A stretch of DNA of 64,000 nucleotides from Neobacillus paridis (lineage in GTDB: Bacteria; Bacillota; Bacilli; Bacillales; Cytobacillaceae). Under the pieces are notes generated by a model that searched no databases, was not told the DNA's origin, and saw nothing but the letters and a program-made list of their open reading frames with translations. A program made the translations under genes and the position numbers. Positions 1 to 8,012 of the stretch are shown piece after piece (the stretch's first letter is position 1; the number at the start of each line of letters is the position of its first letter). The stretch is from positions 1-64,000 of the forward strand of contig NZ_JAESWB010000247.1 in NCBI RefSeq assembly GCF_016765675.1. The letters are read 5' to 3'.

Positions 1-212
1 TCAGGTTTAACTGTAAATAAATTTCCAAATGGACAGAGCCACCTTTAAATGGGTATTTATCTTTTTGGCCCTAAAAAGGTGAAATATTTTAACTGAAAAT
101 TCCGATACTTTTTATGCAACACTAGTGAAAATCATTAGATTTATTTAGATTAGATAATCCTGAAAATAATATTAACCACTTTGTACTTAAGCATGAGTTT
201 TTAACTACCTTA

Positions 213-569
213 ATGTCAATATTAGTGGTTAATCAAAATCCGAATTTTATAATACAAACTGACGATATAAATGAGAATGCTGCATGTAAGTATAGTGTAC
301 AGCACTATACAAAGAATATTTATACTAGTATCACAGGTAATAATTCTGTAGATAATCGACAAAATATTTTTCCTTTTTTATATGCATCAACCAAGAACAA
401 TTTCATTTGTGGTCCTATAAACTTTTTAATAGAGGACTTACTTATTCACCGAAATACAGAATCAATTCTTGGTCAGTCCGAAGAGTTAATAAAAAAATAT
501 AATATTTCACAAGAGACTCTTTTGGAAACCGTAAATAAATTAAAAAGTCTAGGATTAATGGAAGACTGA
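213..569 (+). CDS. PqqD-like small protein (putative peptide-modification chaperone)
   Basis: A 118-residue protein with no signal peptide or membrane segment. I do not recognise it firmly. Its last 50 residues (about 68-118) are predicted helical, contain FLIEDLL and end in KLKSLGLMED. That layout resembles the PqqD/RiPP-recognition winged-helix fold, in which a helix-turn-helix ends in a 'L..LG/GL' strand. PqqD-type proteins bind precursor peptides and present them to modifying enzymes. The gene lies 11 bases upstream of a broken TldD-type protease gene and ahead of an exporter and an M42 peptidase, a neighbourhood that fits peptide maturation. Composition is more AT-rich than the rest of the window. 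The 212 bases upstream hold no clear gene or precursor peptide that I can see. It could instead be a free-standing winged-helix protein of another family. Confidence 0.5.
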   Translation: MSILVVNQNPNFIIQTDDINENAACKYSVQHYTKNIYTSITGNNSVDNRQNIFPFLYASTKNNFICGPINFLIEDLLIHRNTESILGQSEELIKKYNISQETLLETVNKLKSLGLMED

Positions 570-580
570 CTGACTTAAAA

Positions 581-1745
581 ATGTTGAATAGAGAAAAAAA
601 CGTTAGAATTATCTATATTTTACATGATTTAATGTCCAAAAGAAGGTATAAGGATATGGAAGATTCCTTTTTTTTCAGAACTAGCGAATATAACTCATTA
701 GATGATAAGGTCGAACATAGAAATTCTACCTTCATTCATTCAAAAGCCAAAATTCTTTTATTTCAAAAATTGGATGAAGAGTTACATTCTTGTATAACAG
801 AATTAAAAAATTTATTAAAAATATATAAGAATTACTTAGTAAAATTTCATGTTTTAATTCAATCCCGTGAAACCTGGCTTGCACAAAAAAACATTATCTT
901 ACCCTAAATACTGAAAATGTTTTTATATGTAGAATTTTTTTGGAAAGAGAGAAAAATATTATTCCAGTTATTTGGCACACTACCTTTTCCAATAACCTAT
1001 TAGAATTGTTAAGAGAGGCAATCGAAGATGAAATAATTGCTGCGCTAGTTGGAAAAGAGTTAGAAAGAACTGAAACATTGCCTCTGGTTTTAGATCATTT
1101 GCCGGCATCAATTTTTATTCATGAATGCGTTGGTCATACATCAGAGGCTGATAACTATCTTCAATATATTCTGCATCAAAATGATGTAAAGTTAGGTTCT
1201 AGATTAACTGACTTCCCACTAAATGTTTTTGATAATCCTCTGATTACTGGTCATCGGAGAAGTTACGACAAGGATCACGATGGGATGCCAGGTAGATGTA
1301 ATCAATTAGTTAAGGATGGAATTTGGAACGAGCTTCTTCATAATAAACAAACGCAAAAAATTATGAATGCACCTTATGGGGGGAGTGGAAGGCGAGTTCC
1401 TAAAATGCCAATTACCCTCCCAAGAATGTCAGTAACTTATGCTGATGCTGGAAGTCAAAAGTTTAATCACATTATAGAAAATATCGAGAAAGGGATTTAT
1501 TGTATAGGAGCATGGGGTGGGGGCTCCATGGGAACTAATTTTATTGTACGTCATATGGTTATTGGATTGAAAATGGAAAGATTACTAATAAGGTAATTAG
1601 GAGATTTGATATTAAGGGGAACAAATTTGAGGCGATTTCGAAAATAATCGAACTTACAGATATAGTTAAATTTTATAATCCAGCATTTGGTTGTGATAAA
1701 TATGGACAAATCAATTACCTAATACAATGGGATCTCCCATTGTAA
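581..1745 (+). pseudogene. TldD/PmbA-family metalloprotease gene with two frameshifts
   Basis: Three consecutive frames together give one TldD-like protein. The first part runs 581-907. The second part is open from about 871 and carries the zinc-binding motif HECVGHTSEAD near 1120-1150, then GRRVPKMPITLPRMS. The third part begins around 1545-1560 with GYWIENGKIT and ends near 1745 with CDKYGQ, typical of TldD C termini. The first shift falls at or near a run of seven A (885-891). The second falls between about 1540 and 1560. TldD/TldE proteases trim peptides, for example microcin B17 and PQQ precursors. The usual N-terminal domain also looks shortened. Either the gene is dead, or the two shifts are sequencing or assembly errors. 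Both shifts go in the same direction, which would fit repeated indel error or genuine decay. Confidence 0.75.
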
Positions 1746-1801
1746 GGTTGGAAAAATTCACAATCTACCCTATTACAAGAGAAAATTGAACGGAAAAACA
1801 T

Positions 1802-3211
1802 ATGAAAAGTGGCGGGTTTACCATGAAAAACAAAATTAATGATCAATTATTAATAATTATAATTTCCATGGGGGTTTTCTCAGGTGTAATGAGTACCTCG
1901 ATGATTACCATTGCATTTCCTGATATTGTAAAAGAATTTAATGTTACCTTTGGAGAATTACAATGGAGAAATATATTGTTTTTTTCTATATTCGCAGTAG
2001 GTTTGCCTTTCTTTGGTAAGCTATCTGATAGGTTAGAAGCAAGAAAACAATTTTTATTTGGTTTATGCCTATTTTCAATTTCATCACTATTAAGTGGATT
2101 AATTAATAGTTGGTATTGTTTTTTATTTTTTCAATCTTTACAGGCATTGGCAGATGCAATGATTTTACCTGTGATTATCTCCTTAATCCGAAAATTGTTC
2201 TCAGAAAATAAGATCGGGTGGGCTTTTGGATGGTTTTCGACTGTCCTTTCTGTAGCAACACTTACAGGTCCAGCTCTTGGAGGACTTATAATAGACTATA
2301 CAAGTTGGAATGGTATATTCATTTGTTTATGTGCTATTTCATTATTAAATGCTATTTTAGCATTTTTATATCTCCCAAATGTTTCGCCATCGAATGTAAT
2401 AATAAAGGTAGGGTTTTTAAGTGCCTTTTGTTTACTCGGTGCGATTGTTTCGATGCAAATAATCTTTATGTCTCAAACATTGACTACAAAAATATTTAGT
2501 TTAGTATTTTCTTTAGGCTTTTTAGCACTGTTTTTATACGGAGAAAGACGTAAAAATGGCGATCTCTCTTTACTCCCTAAAGGAATTTTTAAAAATAAAA
2601 TCTTTATAAATGCTAGTATAAGAGTATTTTGTTTATTTTTAGTAGTTAATTCTATTGTTCTTTTTGTACCTAGTTATATGCAAGAAATACATAATATAAC
2701 GCCTGTTATCGTTGGAGGGATTTTATTAGGTCAAGCACTTATGACATTCCTTTTTGCACGATATTCAGGCAAAGTAGCAGATAAAAAGCCAAGGACTATT
2801 TTGAGTTTGGGAATACTCACATCCATTTCAGGATCAATGTTTTTGTTATTTAGTACCTCTATTTCATCTGTTATTTATTATAGTGTTACTTTTATTTTAA
2901 TTGGTCTAGGTGGAACATTTACAATGCCTTCTCAGAATAAAATTGCCTTACTTTCTGTACCTTCCGATCAAACCGGAAACTATATGGGTGTATTTCAAAT
3001 GATACAGTTTATTACTGGTGCCTTTGCTGCTGGTTTTTTTGGTTCAATTATACAAAATCAAAAAGGGAATATTTCAATAGAAGGTTTTCAATTTGTGATG
3101 ATAGTTAATTTAATTTTCTTATTGCTAGCATTAGCTTCTGTTGTATTTGATTGGCGTATACTCAATTCAAGAAAAAAGGTAGATGCTCAATTAAATGAAA
3201 CAGAAATTTAA
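1802..3211 (+). CDS. MFS efflux transporter (DHA-type, multi-TM)
   Basis: A 469-residue integral membrane protein with about 12-14 hydrophobic segments. The loop GKLSDRLEARKQ after TM2 is the conserved major facilitator motif A (G.L.DR.G.R). A TGPALGG stretch near residue 155 matches the drug-antiporter motif C region. The family exports small molecules or peptides by proton antiport. The start at 1802 has weak ribosome-binding potential, and an internal ATG at 1823 is an equally good start. It sits between the broken TldD gene and an M42 peptidase, so export of a processed peptide product is a reasonable guess, but the substrate is unknown. Base composition is AT-rich like its neighbours. 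Confidence 0.85.
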   Translation: MKSGGFTMKNKINDQLLIIIISMGVFSGVMSTSMITIAFPDIVKEFNVTFGELQWRNILFFSIFAVGLPFFGKLSDRLEARKQFLFGLCLFSISSLLSGLINSWYCFLFFQSLQALADAMILPVIISLIRKLFSENKIGWAFGWFSTVLSVATLTGPALGGLIIDYTSWNGIFICLCAISLLNAILAFLYLPNVSPSNVIIKVGFLSAFCLLGAIVSMQIIFMSQTLTTKIFSLVFSLGFLALFLYGERRKNGDLSLLPKGIFKNKIFINASIRVFCLFLVVNSIVLFVPSYMQEIHNITPVIVGGILLGQALMTFLFARYSGKVADKKPRTILSLGILTSISGSMFLLFSTSISSVIYYSVTFILIGLGGTFTMPSQNKIALLSVPSDQTGNYMGVFQMIQFITGAFAAGFFGSIIQNQKGNISIEGFQFVMIVNLIFLLLALASVVFDWRILNSRKKVDAQLNETEI

Positions 3212-3247
3212 GGAATATAAAATAATAAAACATTGGGAGGAAAAGAC

Positions 3248-4306
3248 ATGGTATTAAATGATGAAAAAATTTATGGAACTCTAAAGGAATTAATTGATCT
3301 ACCTGGGCCAGTTGGCCATGAGTATACCGTTCGAAACTGGTTACAAAATCGTTGGAAAGATAAAGTTCAAGAATATATGATTGATCCTGTAGGAAATCTT
3401 ATTTGCAAAATAGGTGGTAAAGGACCTAAATTACTAATTCAAGCTCATATGGATGAGATTGGTTTTATAGTTAGGTATATTACACCAACTGGTTTTATTT
3501 TACTTGATCCAGTTCAAGAGGCTCATAGAACAGCCCCAATTCATTTACATATGATTGGTCAAACAGCCCAAGTTATTGATCGTAAAGGAGTTGTAGCCAC
3601 CGGTATTTTTGCTGCTCCTACCGGTCATATTCTTACCAATCAACAAATGGGAAGTAATTTAGATTTTAACGGATTTTTTGTTGATCTTGGAGTAAATACC
3701 AAAGAGGAAGTAGAAAAAATGGGTGTACGTGTCGGATCGAGTGTTATATGGAACAGAAAATTATCAAAAATAGGGAACCGTTATGTTGGAAAAGCAATTG
3801 ATGATCGTGCGGGACTTCTTATTATGGATCTTTTGTTAAATAATTTGAACCCTGAAGACTTAAATTATGAGGTTTGGTTAGGTACAACGGTTCAAGAAGA
3901 AAATAAAGCGCATGGCGCTTATGCTTTAGGTGAATTTATGAAATTTGACCTTGCTATCCCATTGGATATTGGCTTAGTAGGGGATATACCAACGGTAAAT
4001 CAACAGGATTATCCTAATCGATTAGGTGCCGGACCTGCATTAGTCTATAAAGATGGGGCTATTCATTATGATACAAACCTTTTATGGCAGTTAGAAGATA
4101 CAGCTAAAGAAAATAATATCCCTTATCAAATCGGTATTTACAGTAAGTATGGGTCTGATGGTATTGCATTTTATGACAGAGGAATCCCTTCAGCATTAGT
4201 TGGTATTCCAACTAGATATACACATACTGCATTTGAAATGGTTGATAATCAAGACATTAAAAAAACAGTAGAATTACTAAAAAAGTTTGTAGAAAGAAGT
4301 ACCTAA
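3248..4306 (+). CDS. M42 family metallopeptidase (glutamyl/deblocking aminopeptidase type)
   Basis: A 352-residue cytosolic aminopeptidase. The dinuclear metal site is recognisable as AHMDEIGF (His and Asp), DDRAG, QEEN (catalytic and metal Glu pair), LDIG and the late TRYTHT histidine. M42 enzymes remove N-terminal residues from peptides and form large tetrahedral assemblies. ATG at 3248 is chosen because GGGAGG lies 6 bases upstream; the in-frame TTG at 3233 would place that Shine-Dalgarno inside the gene. The gene follows the MFS exporter after 36 bases and probably shares its transcript. In a general cell role it would recycle peptides. Here it may finish processing of a leader-trimmed peptide together with the TldD-like protease, which is inference from position only. 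Confidence 0.88.
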   Translation: MVLNDEKIYGTLKELIDLPGPVGHEYTVRNWLQNRWKDKVQEYMIDPVGNLICKIGGKGPKLLIQAHMDEIGFIVRYITPTGFILLDPVQEAHRTAPIHLHMIGQTAQVIDRKGVVATGIFAAPTGHILTNQQMGSNLDFNGFFVDLGVNTKEEVEKMGVRVGSSVIWNRKLSKIGNRYVGKAIDDRAGLLIMDLLLNNLNPEDLNYEVWLGTTVQEENKAHGAYALGEFMKFDLAIPLDIGLVGDIPTVNQQDYPNRLGAGPALVYKDGAIHYDTNLLWQLEDTAKENNIPYQIGIYSKYGSDGIAFYDRGIPSALVGIPTRYTHTAFEMVDNQDIKKTVELLKKFVERST

Positions 4307-4320
4307 ATAATCGATTATTG

Positions 4321-4625
4321 CCTTGTAAAAGTGACACTGCTGGGACACTTAGGACAAAAAATAGTGACACCCCTGCCATGGCTAGAGCCACCATAAAATA
4401 GATTTCGGACTAGACGTGCACTTTATTACAATGAGAAACGGGATGATAGCCTTATCGACTGAGACAGCCCCTATGGATGCTGGCTTTCTGGCTAGGAATC
4501 CATGCCTGTAGAGAACTCGTTGTAAAGTGACAAACTGATACTACAAACTACATGTAGAACACATTATTTTCTGGGGGCTCTTCGATTTCCCTAGTGGCTC
4601 AAAACTATGGCACGGATGTCACTCA
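4321..4625. other. Gene-free stretch with possible insertion-sequence debris
   Basis: The 715 bases between the M42 gene and the DUF59 gene have no credible coding frame. This part is richer in GC than the block to its left. It contains short repeated words such as GTGACAC (near 4331 and 4366), and it looks like the non-coding end of a transposable element, possibly of the IS110/IS1111 type. That is a resemblance from memory, not a demonstrated match. It would fit horizontal arrival of the 1-4306 block. Confidence 0.25.
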
Positions 4626-4681
4626 GTCATAGCTGTAATCAATAATACGAGCCGAAGGGGAAGCACCACAAAAAATAGGAG

Positions 4682-4710
4682 CCGGGGAGGTAAATTTGCC
4701 CCGGTTTTCT
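4682..4710 (+). terminator. Hairpin with T-rich tail
   Basis: Stem CCGGGG/CCCCGG (4682-4687 and 4699-4704) with an 11-base loop is followed by TTTTCTT. It is a plausible rho-independent terminator in a region without an adjacent gene, perhaps left over from a lost gene. Confidence 0.5.
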
Positions 4711-4891
4711 TATGTTTAGTGAAAGCATCAGATATATAAGTCAGATTTTTAAATCGGATACTCTTAAGATTGTAATATGCGACTTTCATGCATGAGGGTG
4801 ATGACAGCTTCAAAAAAATTTATTTTTGTGCCCGTACTTGTTGGATCTAATTCCAACATTTTTATGTTTATTTATATTTGAGGGGTGTGGT

Positions 4892-4931
4892 GTGTAGCAA
4901 CCAAACTAGCATTATTGGTTCATTGCTACAC
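4892..4931. repeat. Long inverted repeat
   Basis: GTGTAGCAA (4892-4900) is perfectly complementary to TTGCTACAC (4923-4931). An inner CCAA/TTGG pairing extends the stem after a 4-base bulge. No T-run follows on the plus strand, and on the minus strand the T-run precedes the stem, so it is not an ordinary terminator. A small mobile-element remnant or a structured RNA is possible. Confidence 0.5.
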
Positions 4932-5022
4932 AAAAAATTAAAGGCTATGAATTGTTACTTATGTTTAATATCGTCTGGTTTTTTACTAATTTAATTATGG
5001 GGGGATGGGAAAAAACACCCTT

Positions 5023-5325
5023 TCACCATCTTCCTAATGCTCTTTTTCCTTCTTCTGTCATTTTGTCAGGGGACCATGCTGGTTCCCAGACGAGGTTAAC
5101 CTCGACGTTTCTGGTTTCTTCAAGCGCTTCGACACAGTAGCGCACTCCGCTCGTAATACTGCTGTGAAGCGGGCATCCTGGTGTTGTTAAGGTCATGGTA
5201 ATTTGTACATCGCCTTGTTCAGTAGTCCCGATACCATATATTAATCCTAAATCGACCACATTCATATTTAATTCAGGATCATAGACGCTTTTTAATGCTT
5301 CGAGTATTTTCTCTTCTAAGTTCAT
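5023..5325 (-). CDS. DUF59/MIP18-family metal-sulfur cluster assembly factor
   Basis: A 100-residue SufT/PaaD-like protein. It has the family core DPELNMNVVDLGLIYG near residues 16-31 and TLTTPGCPLHSSI near residues 45-57, including the conserved cysteine. The family helps mature Fe-S proteins. ATG at 5325 is preferred over an upstream GTG (5334) because AACGAGG lies 8 bases before it. It is the last gene of a minus-strand set that starts with a Crp-type regulator. Its position next to DUF2249 and NnrS-like genes suggests repair or assembly of Fe-S or metal sites under nitrosative or low-oxygen stress, which is inferred. Confidence 0.85.
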   Translation of the reverse strand: MNLEEKILEALKSVYDPELNMNVVDLGLIYGIGTTEQGDVQITMTLTTPGCPLHSSITSGVRYCVEALEETRNVEVNLVWEPAWSPDKMTEEGKRALGRW

Positions 5326-5338
5326 CGTAAACACCTCG

Positions 5339-6583
5339 TTATTTTTTTAAAACGCTAAAGATTCCACCAGCAAACACGATAAATACAATCGATGCAACGA
5401 ATTGTCCAATATTAAAGAGAACTGCAGATTGGATGATTAAGGAACAAAAAACGACAGCTACTGCGGTTATCAATAATGACAAAACAGGGGCTATGAGTTT
5501 TTCATTCATCATTTCCTTTAAAGCAGGTACCTTTGCTTTGCCAATTTCTTTACTGTATTTATAGGTCCACCAGAGGAAAGGAACAATCTTATATAAATAG
5601 CCTGTGATGCTAAGAACGATCCAAAGTAAAATATAGGCGTAGACGAGCGGTCCGATCACCTTATTAAATGTTGAAGTCCATAAAAGCAAGAAGGCTGCCA
5701 AATGAATAATGTTTCCCAAGCCAATAGCTGACAAAGCAAATGAGAACGGCTTATCGAGTTTTTTCTTTAACCTTTTGTTAATGATGATGCTGATATGCCA
5801 GCTGAAAATGGAAAACCCCACTAACAGTAGAAAGAAACCAACCTTTGTTAAAACGCTTTGTCCATTAAAGAAGGAAATGAGTGTGATGATCAGTCCTGCT
5901 GTATAAAATCCATATACATATCTGGCATGAATCATTGGAAAACCATGCGATAATGAAAACATCGGAACCATCTTATAGGAAAATCCGAAAATTAACAGAG
6001 TAAACCAGCCGGTAAGGCCCATTAATAAATGGCTTTTAAAAATAGCTTGATAATAGTTGGTACCGGTACCTGTTTCTAAGCAATATATTAAGGTGATCCC
6101 TAAGGATATCGTCAGCAGCAAGCAAACTAAAGCGGTTCCGACAAAAGCCGTCAGGATATTTGGCTTAGCCTGTGTTTGTAAGGTCATCAGCATTTGAAAT
6201 ATAAACATTAAAATTCCCAAAAGGGTCAGGATCCCTGGAATCAACGCATGTTGCGGTGAAAAATATAAAGTGACAGCAAAGGAGATGACTCCTATTGCCG
6301 TAATGAAAAATTGGATAAAACCCAATTTTTCACTCCAAATTTTAGTTAAAAAGGCCACTGGTACCAGCTGGTACATCGCTCCCATAGCAATCATCAAGGC
6401 CCACCCCAGGACTAATAAATGGGCTGCCGACCAAATCCCCGGAATTCGAAAGCTGCCCCCGGTCACCATTTGCCCGTTAAATAGCAACATGATTTGCGAG
6501 GCAATGAGGGCTATTAAACTAAATAATATAAAGGAAAAAGGAAGTTTGAAATTGGTTTCACTTCCTAAATTCTGCGGAAGCAT
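5339..6583 (-). CDS. NnrS-like / cbb3-subunit-I-like multi-TM protein
   Basis: A 414-residue membrane protein with about 12 hydrophobic segments and no soluble domain. Histidines in membrane segments (AAHLLVLGW near residue 54, SHLLMGLTGW near 186, SLSHGF near 211) resemble the haem-copper-like fold of NnrS or CcoN relatives, but the full ligand set of an oxidase is not obvious. NnrS proteins are haem-containing membrane proteins made during NO exposure. The start has AAGGTGAG 5 bases upstream. It follows two DUF2249 genes by 12 bases and precedes the DUF59 gene by 13 bases, so it is clearly operonic. A role in NO tolerance or haem/copper handling is inferred; an exact family name is uncertain. 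Confidence 0.6.
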   Translation of the reverse strand: MLPQNLGSETNFKLPFSFILFSLIALIASQIMLLFNGQMVTGGSFRIPGIWSAAHLLVLGWALMIAMGAMYQLVPVAFLTKIWSEKLGFIQFFITAIGVISFAVTLYFSPQHALIPGILTLLGILMFIFQMLMTLQTQAKPNILTAFVGTALVCLLLTISLGITLIYCLETGTGTNYYQAIFKSHLLMGLTGWFTLLIFGFSYKMVPMFSLSHGFPMIHARYVYGFYTAGLIITLISFFNGQSVLTKVGFFLLLVGFSIFSWHISIIINKRLKKKLDKPFSFALSAIGLGNIIHLAAFLLLWTSTFNKVIGPLVYAYILLWIVLSITGYLYKIVPFLWWTYKYSKEIGKAKVPALKEMMNEKLIAPVLSLLITAVAVVFCSLIIQSAVLFNIGQFVASIVFIVFAGGIFSVLKK

Positions 6584-6595
6584 AGTCTCACCTTC

Positions 6596-6805
6596 TTAAC
6601 GAAAGATTTCAATTTTAAAACTTCCATCTGATTGTTGTTCGGTTCGCTGTTTATATCCGAGTTCTTCCAGCTGCTCATAAAGGAACATGGGTCTTCTATC
6701 ATTAATAATCGTTAATACTTCATCATCTTTCATTTTTGTTAATGCAGCTAAAGTCCGCATCATTGGCTGTGGCGGCTCAAGACCACGATTATCTAGCATT
6801 TTCAT
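6596..6805 (-). CDS. DUF2249 domain protein
   Basis: A 69-residue protein with DNRGLEPPQPMMRTLAAL near the N terminus, the signature of the TusA-like DUF2249 fold (an acidic 'D.RGL.PP.P' strand followed by a helix). ATG at 6805 (or 6799) is chosen because AGGAG lies 10 bases upstream; the in-frame GTG at 6814 would be only 1 base from that site. DUF2249 proteins are often found beside denitrification and NO reductase genes. Unlike TusA it lacks the CPxP cysteine. It sits second of two adjacent DUF2249 genes in the operon that begins with the Crp-type regulator. Its function is unknown; a small ligand- or metal-handling role is a guess. Confidence 0.8.
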   Translation of the reverse strand: MKMLDNRGLEPPQPMMRTLAALTKMKDDEVLTIINDRRPMFLYEQLEELGYKQRTEQQSDGSFKIEIFR

Positions 6806-6818
6806 TGATTTCACACTC

Positions 6819-7052
6819 CTAGTTGCTCTTTGTAAAGGTTACTTTCCAATGCTTTTTTTCGATTTCCTCCGCCTCATGGGAAAAGCCCTTTGCTTTTAAA
6901 ATGGCAAACAGCGGGGTTGGCTTAAACGGGGCATGAAGAATGAAGATATCGCCCTGATTGCAATCCTTTACAGCCTCCATTATTTTTTGGAATGGCTCAA
7001 TTTTATTTTTTAAATCTTCTCTAACATCTAATTCAATTATTTTCGGTTCCAT
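6819..7052 (-). CDS. DUF2249 domain protein
   Basis: A 77-residue protein starting with IIELDVREDL and continuing with GDIFILHAPFKPTPLFAIL, which matches the second strand-helix of the DUF2249/TusA-like fold. It ends in HWKVTF, the usual last strand with an aromatic residue. The gene is 26 bases downstream of the Crp-type regulator gene and 13 upstream of a second, divergent DUF2249 gene, so this is a tandem pair of different members. Shine-Dalgarno AAGGAT is 6-7 bases ahead of the ATG. The biochemical role of the family is not established; its co-occurrence with NO and oxygen respiration genes is known and is seen here. Confidence 0.82.
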   Translation of the reverse strand: MEPKIIELDVREDLKNKIEPFQKIMEAVKDCNQGDIFILHAPFKPTPLFAILKAKGFSHEAEEIEKKHWKVTFTKSN

Positions 7053-7078
7053 TTAACCATCCTTACCTTTCCTTCAAA

Positions 7079-7771
7079 TTAAGAAAACAATTCTCCTTGG
7101 AGGGATTCACGGTCGATATAGTAAAACCCATCCTCACTCAGAACAACTTGCTTTTTCTTTTTTAATTGGTTAATCGTACGGCTGACAGTTTCCCTGGAAG
7201 TTCCAATCATATTGGCCAATTCCCGATTTGTAAATGGGGTTGTCAGCTTATAATGACCCCCGATTTTTTCCCCATTCGTTTTACATAACCTAATAAGCAG
7301 GAGAACAATTTGTTCAAATGTATTATGAAGAACCTGCGCTTCTAATCTCCCTTGTAAATCGATAATTTTTTCTCCCAGCACTTTAAAAAGTTTAATACAA
7401 AGTTCAGGAAAAGAAATGAGGATTTCTTCAAATTTGTCAATAGGGATAACAATTAAATCTGCATCCTCGATAACCTCAGCATGTGCTGGATAATGCCCCT
7501 TCCTAAAAAAGCCGGCATGAGGAAACATTTCACCCGGTTCCAACACCGAGACAATTTGCTCCTTACCGGTAAAATCAGTTTTGTAAATTTTCACCTTACC
7601 GCGATGAATAAAGAAGACACGATCAAGGGGGTCGTCCTGCATAAAAACATACATCTTATGCTTATAAAAGCGAGTTAGGGCAATCTCCACGATGGGAGCT
7701 AGTTCATCGGATGATAACTCTTTAAATAAGGGGACATCGGATAGTCTCTTTTCTATGTCCTCTTGCCTCAT
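7079..7771 (-). CDS. Crp/Fnr-family transcriptional regulator
   Basis: A 230-residue regulator. Residues 15-115 form the cyclic-nucleotide-binding-like beta roll, residues 120-150 the dimer helix, and residues 180-205 the winged helix-turn-helix. The recognition helix reads TSRETVSRT, with R193, E194 and R198 matching the CRP residues that contact TGTGA. There are only two cysteines (C125 and C163), so it is not a [4Fe-4S] Fnr sensor; haem, NO or another ligand is possible. ATG at 7771 is favoured over the ATGs at 7786 and 7777 because AAGGTGA lies 5 bases before it. It heads a minus-strand operon with two DUF2249 genes, the NnrS-like gene and the DUF59 gene, and is divergent from NO reductase. 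A matching palindrome lies between them. Confidence 0.9.
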   Translation of the reverse strand: MRQEDIEKRLSDVPLFKELSSDELAPIVEIALTRFYKHKMYVFMQDDPLDRVFFIHRGKVKIYKTDFTGKEQIVSVLEPGEMFPHAGFFRKGHYPAHAEVIEDADLIVIPIDKFEEILISFPELCIKLFKVLGEKIIDLQGRLEAQVLHNTFEQIVLLLIRLCKTNGEKIGGHYKLTTPFTNRELANMIGTSRETVSRTINQLKKKKQVVLSEDGFYYIDRESLQGELFS

Positions 7772-7917
7772 TAACATCACCTTCATGTTATTAATTACTC
7801 TATTCGGAACTATTTTAGCAATGAAATCACAGTAAATATGTGACCTGCATCATAGAAGTGAAGTTTTTATGAAAATAATTCTTGATGTGACAAAATTGTG
7901 AACAAAAATCCGCTAAA

Positions 7918-7933
7918 TGTGAGAATTATCACA
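7918..7933. promoter_or_regulatory. Crp/Fnr-type operator upstream of NO reductase
   Basis: TGTGA-GAATTA-TCACA is a perfect inverted repeat with 6-base spacing. It lies 80 bases before the NO reductase start and between that gene and the divergent Crp-type regulator. A TAGAAT hexamer at 7960-7965 could be the -10 box, placing the operator centre near -46. Confidence 0.75.
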
Positions 7934-7942
7934 GATTAAAAA

Positions 7943-7954
7943 TGAGGCGCCTCA
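7943..7954. promoter_or_regulatory. Perfect 12-base palindrome in the NO reductase promoter
   Basis: TGAGGCGCCTCA is a perfect palindrome ending 5 bases before TAGAAT (7960-7965). It therefore covers the -35 region. A near-identical element, TGAGGCCCCTCA, is at 26165-26176 with the same spacing to a TAGATT. It is probably an operator; the binding protein is unknown. Confidence 0.45.
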
Positions 7955-8012
7955 CACTGTAGAATTATTGGAAAGCTAAAATATGATTTGTAATGAAAAG
8001 GAGGAGAACCAA

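Noticed and set aside
3233..3247. TTG start for the M42 peptidase
   Set aside because: It would put the GGGAGG ribosome-binding site inside the gene; ATG 3248 has correct spacing.
4619..4813. 64-residue minus-strand frame in the gene-poor stretch
   Set aside because: No ribosome-binding site, no conserved pattern and it spans a terminator hairpin.
7079..7771. Calling the regulator an oxygen-sensing [4Fe-4S] Fnr
   Set aside because: Only two cysteines, too few and wrongly placed for an Fnr cluster. It is called Crp/Fnr family with unknown ligand.
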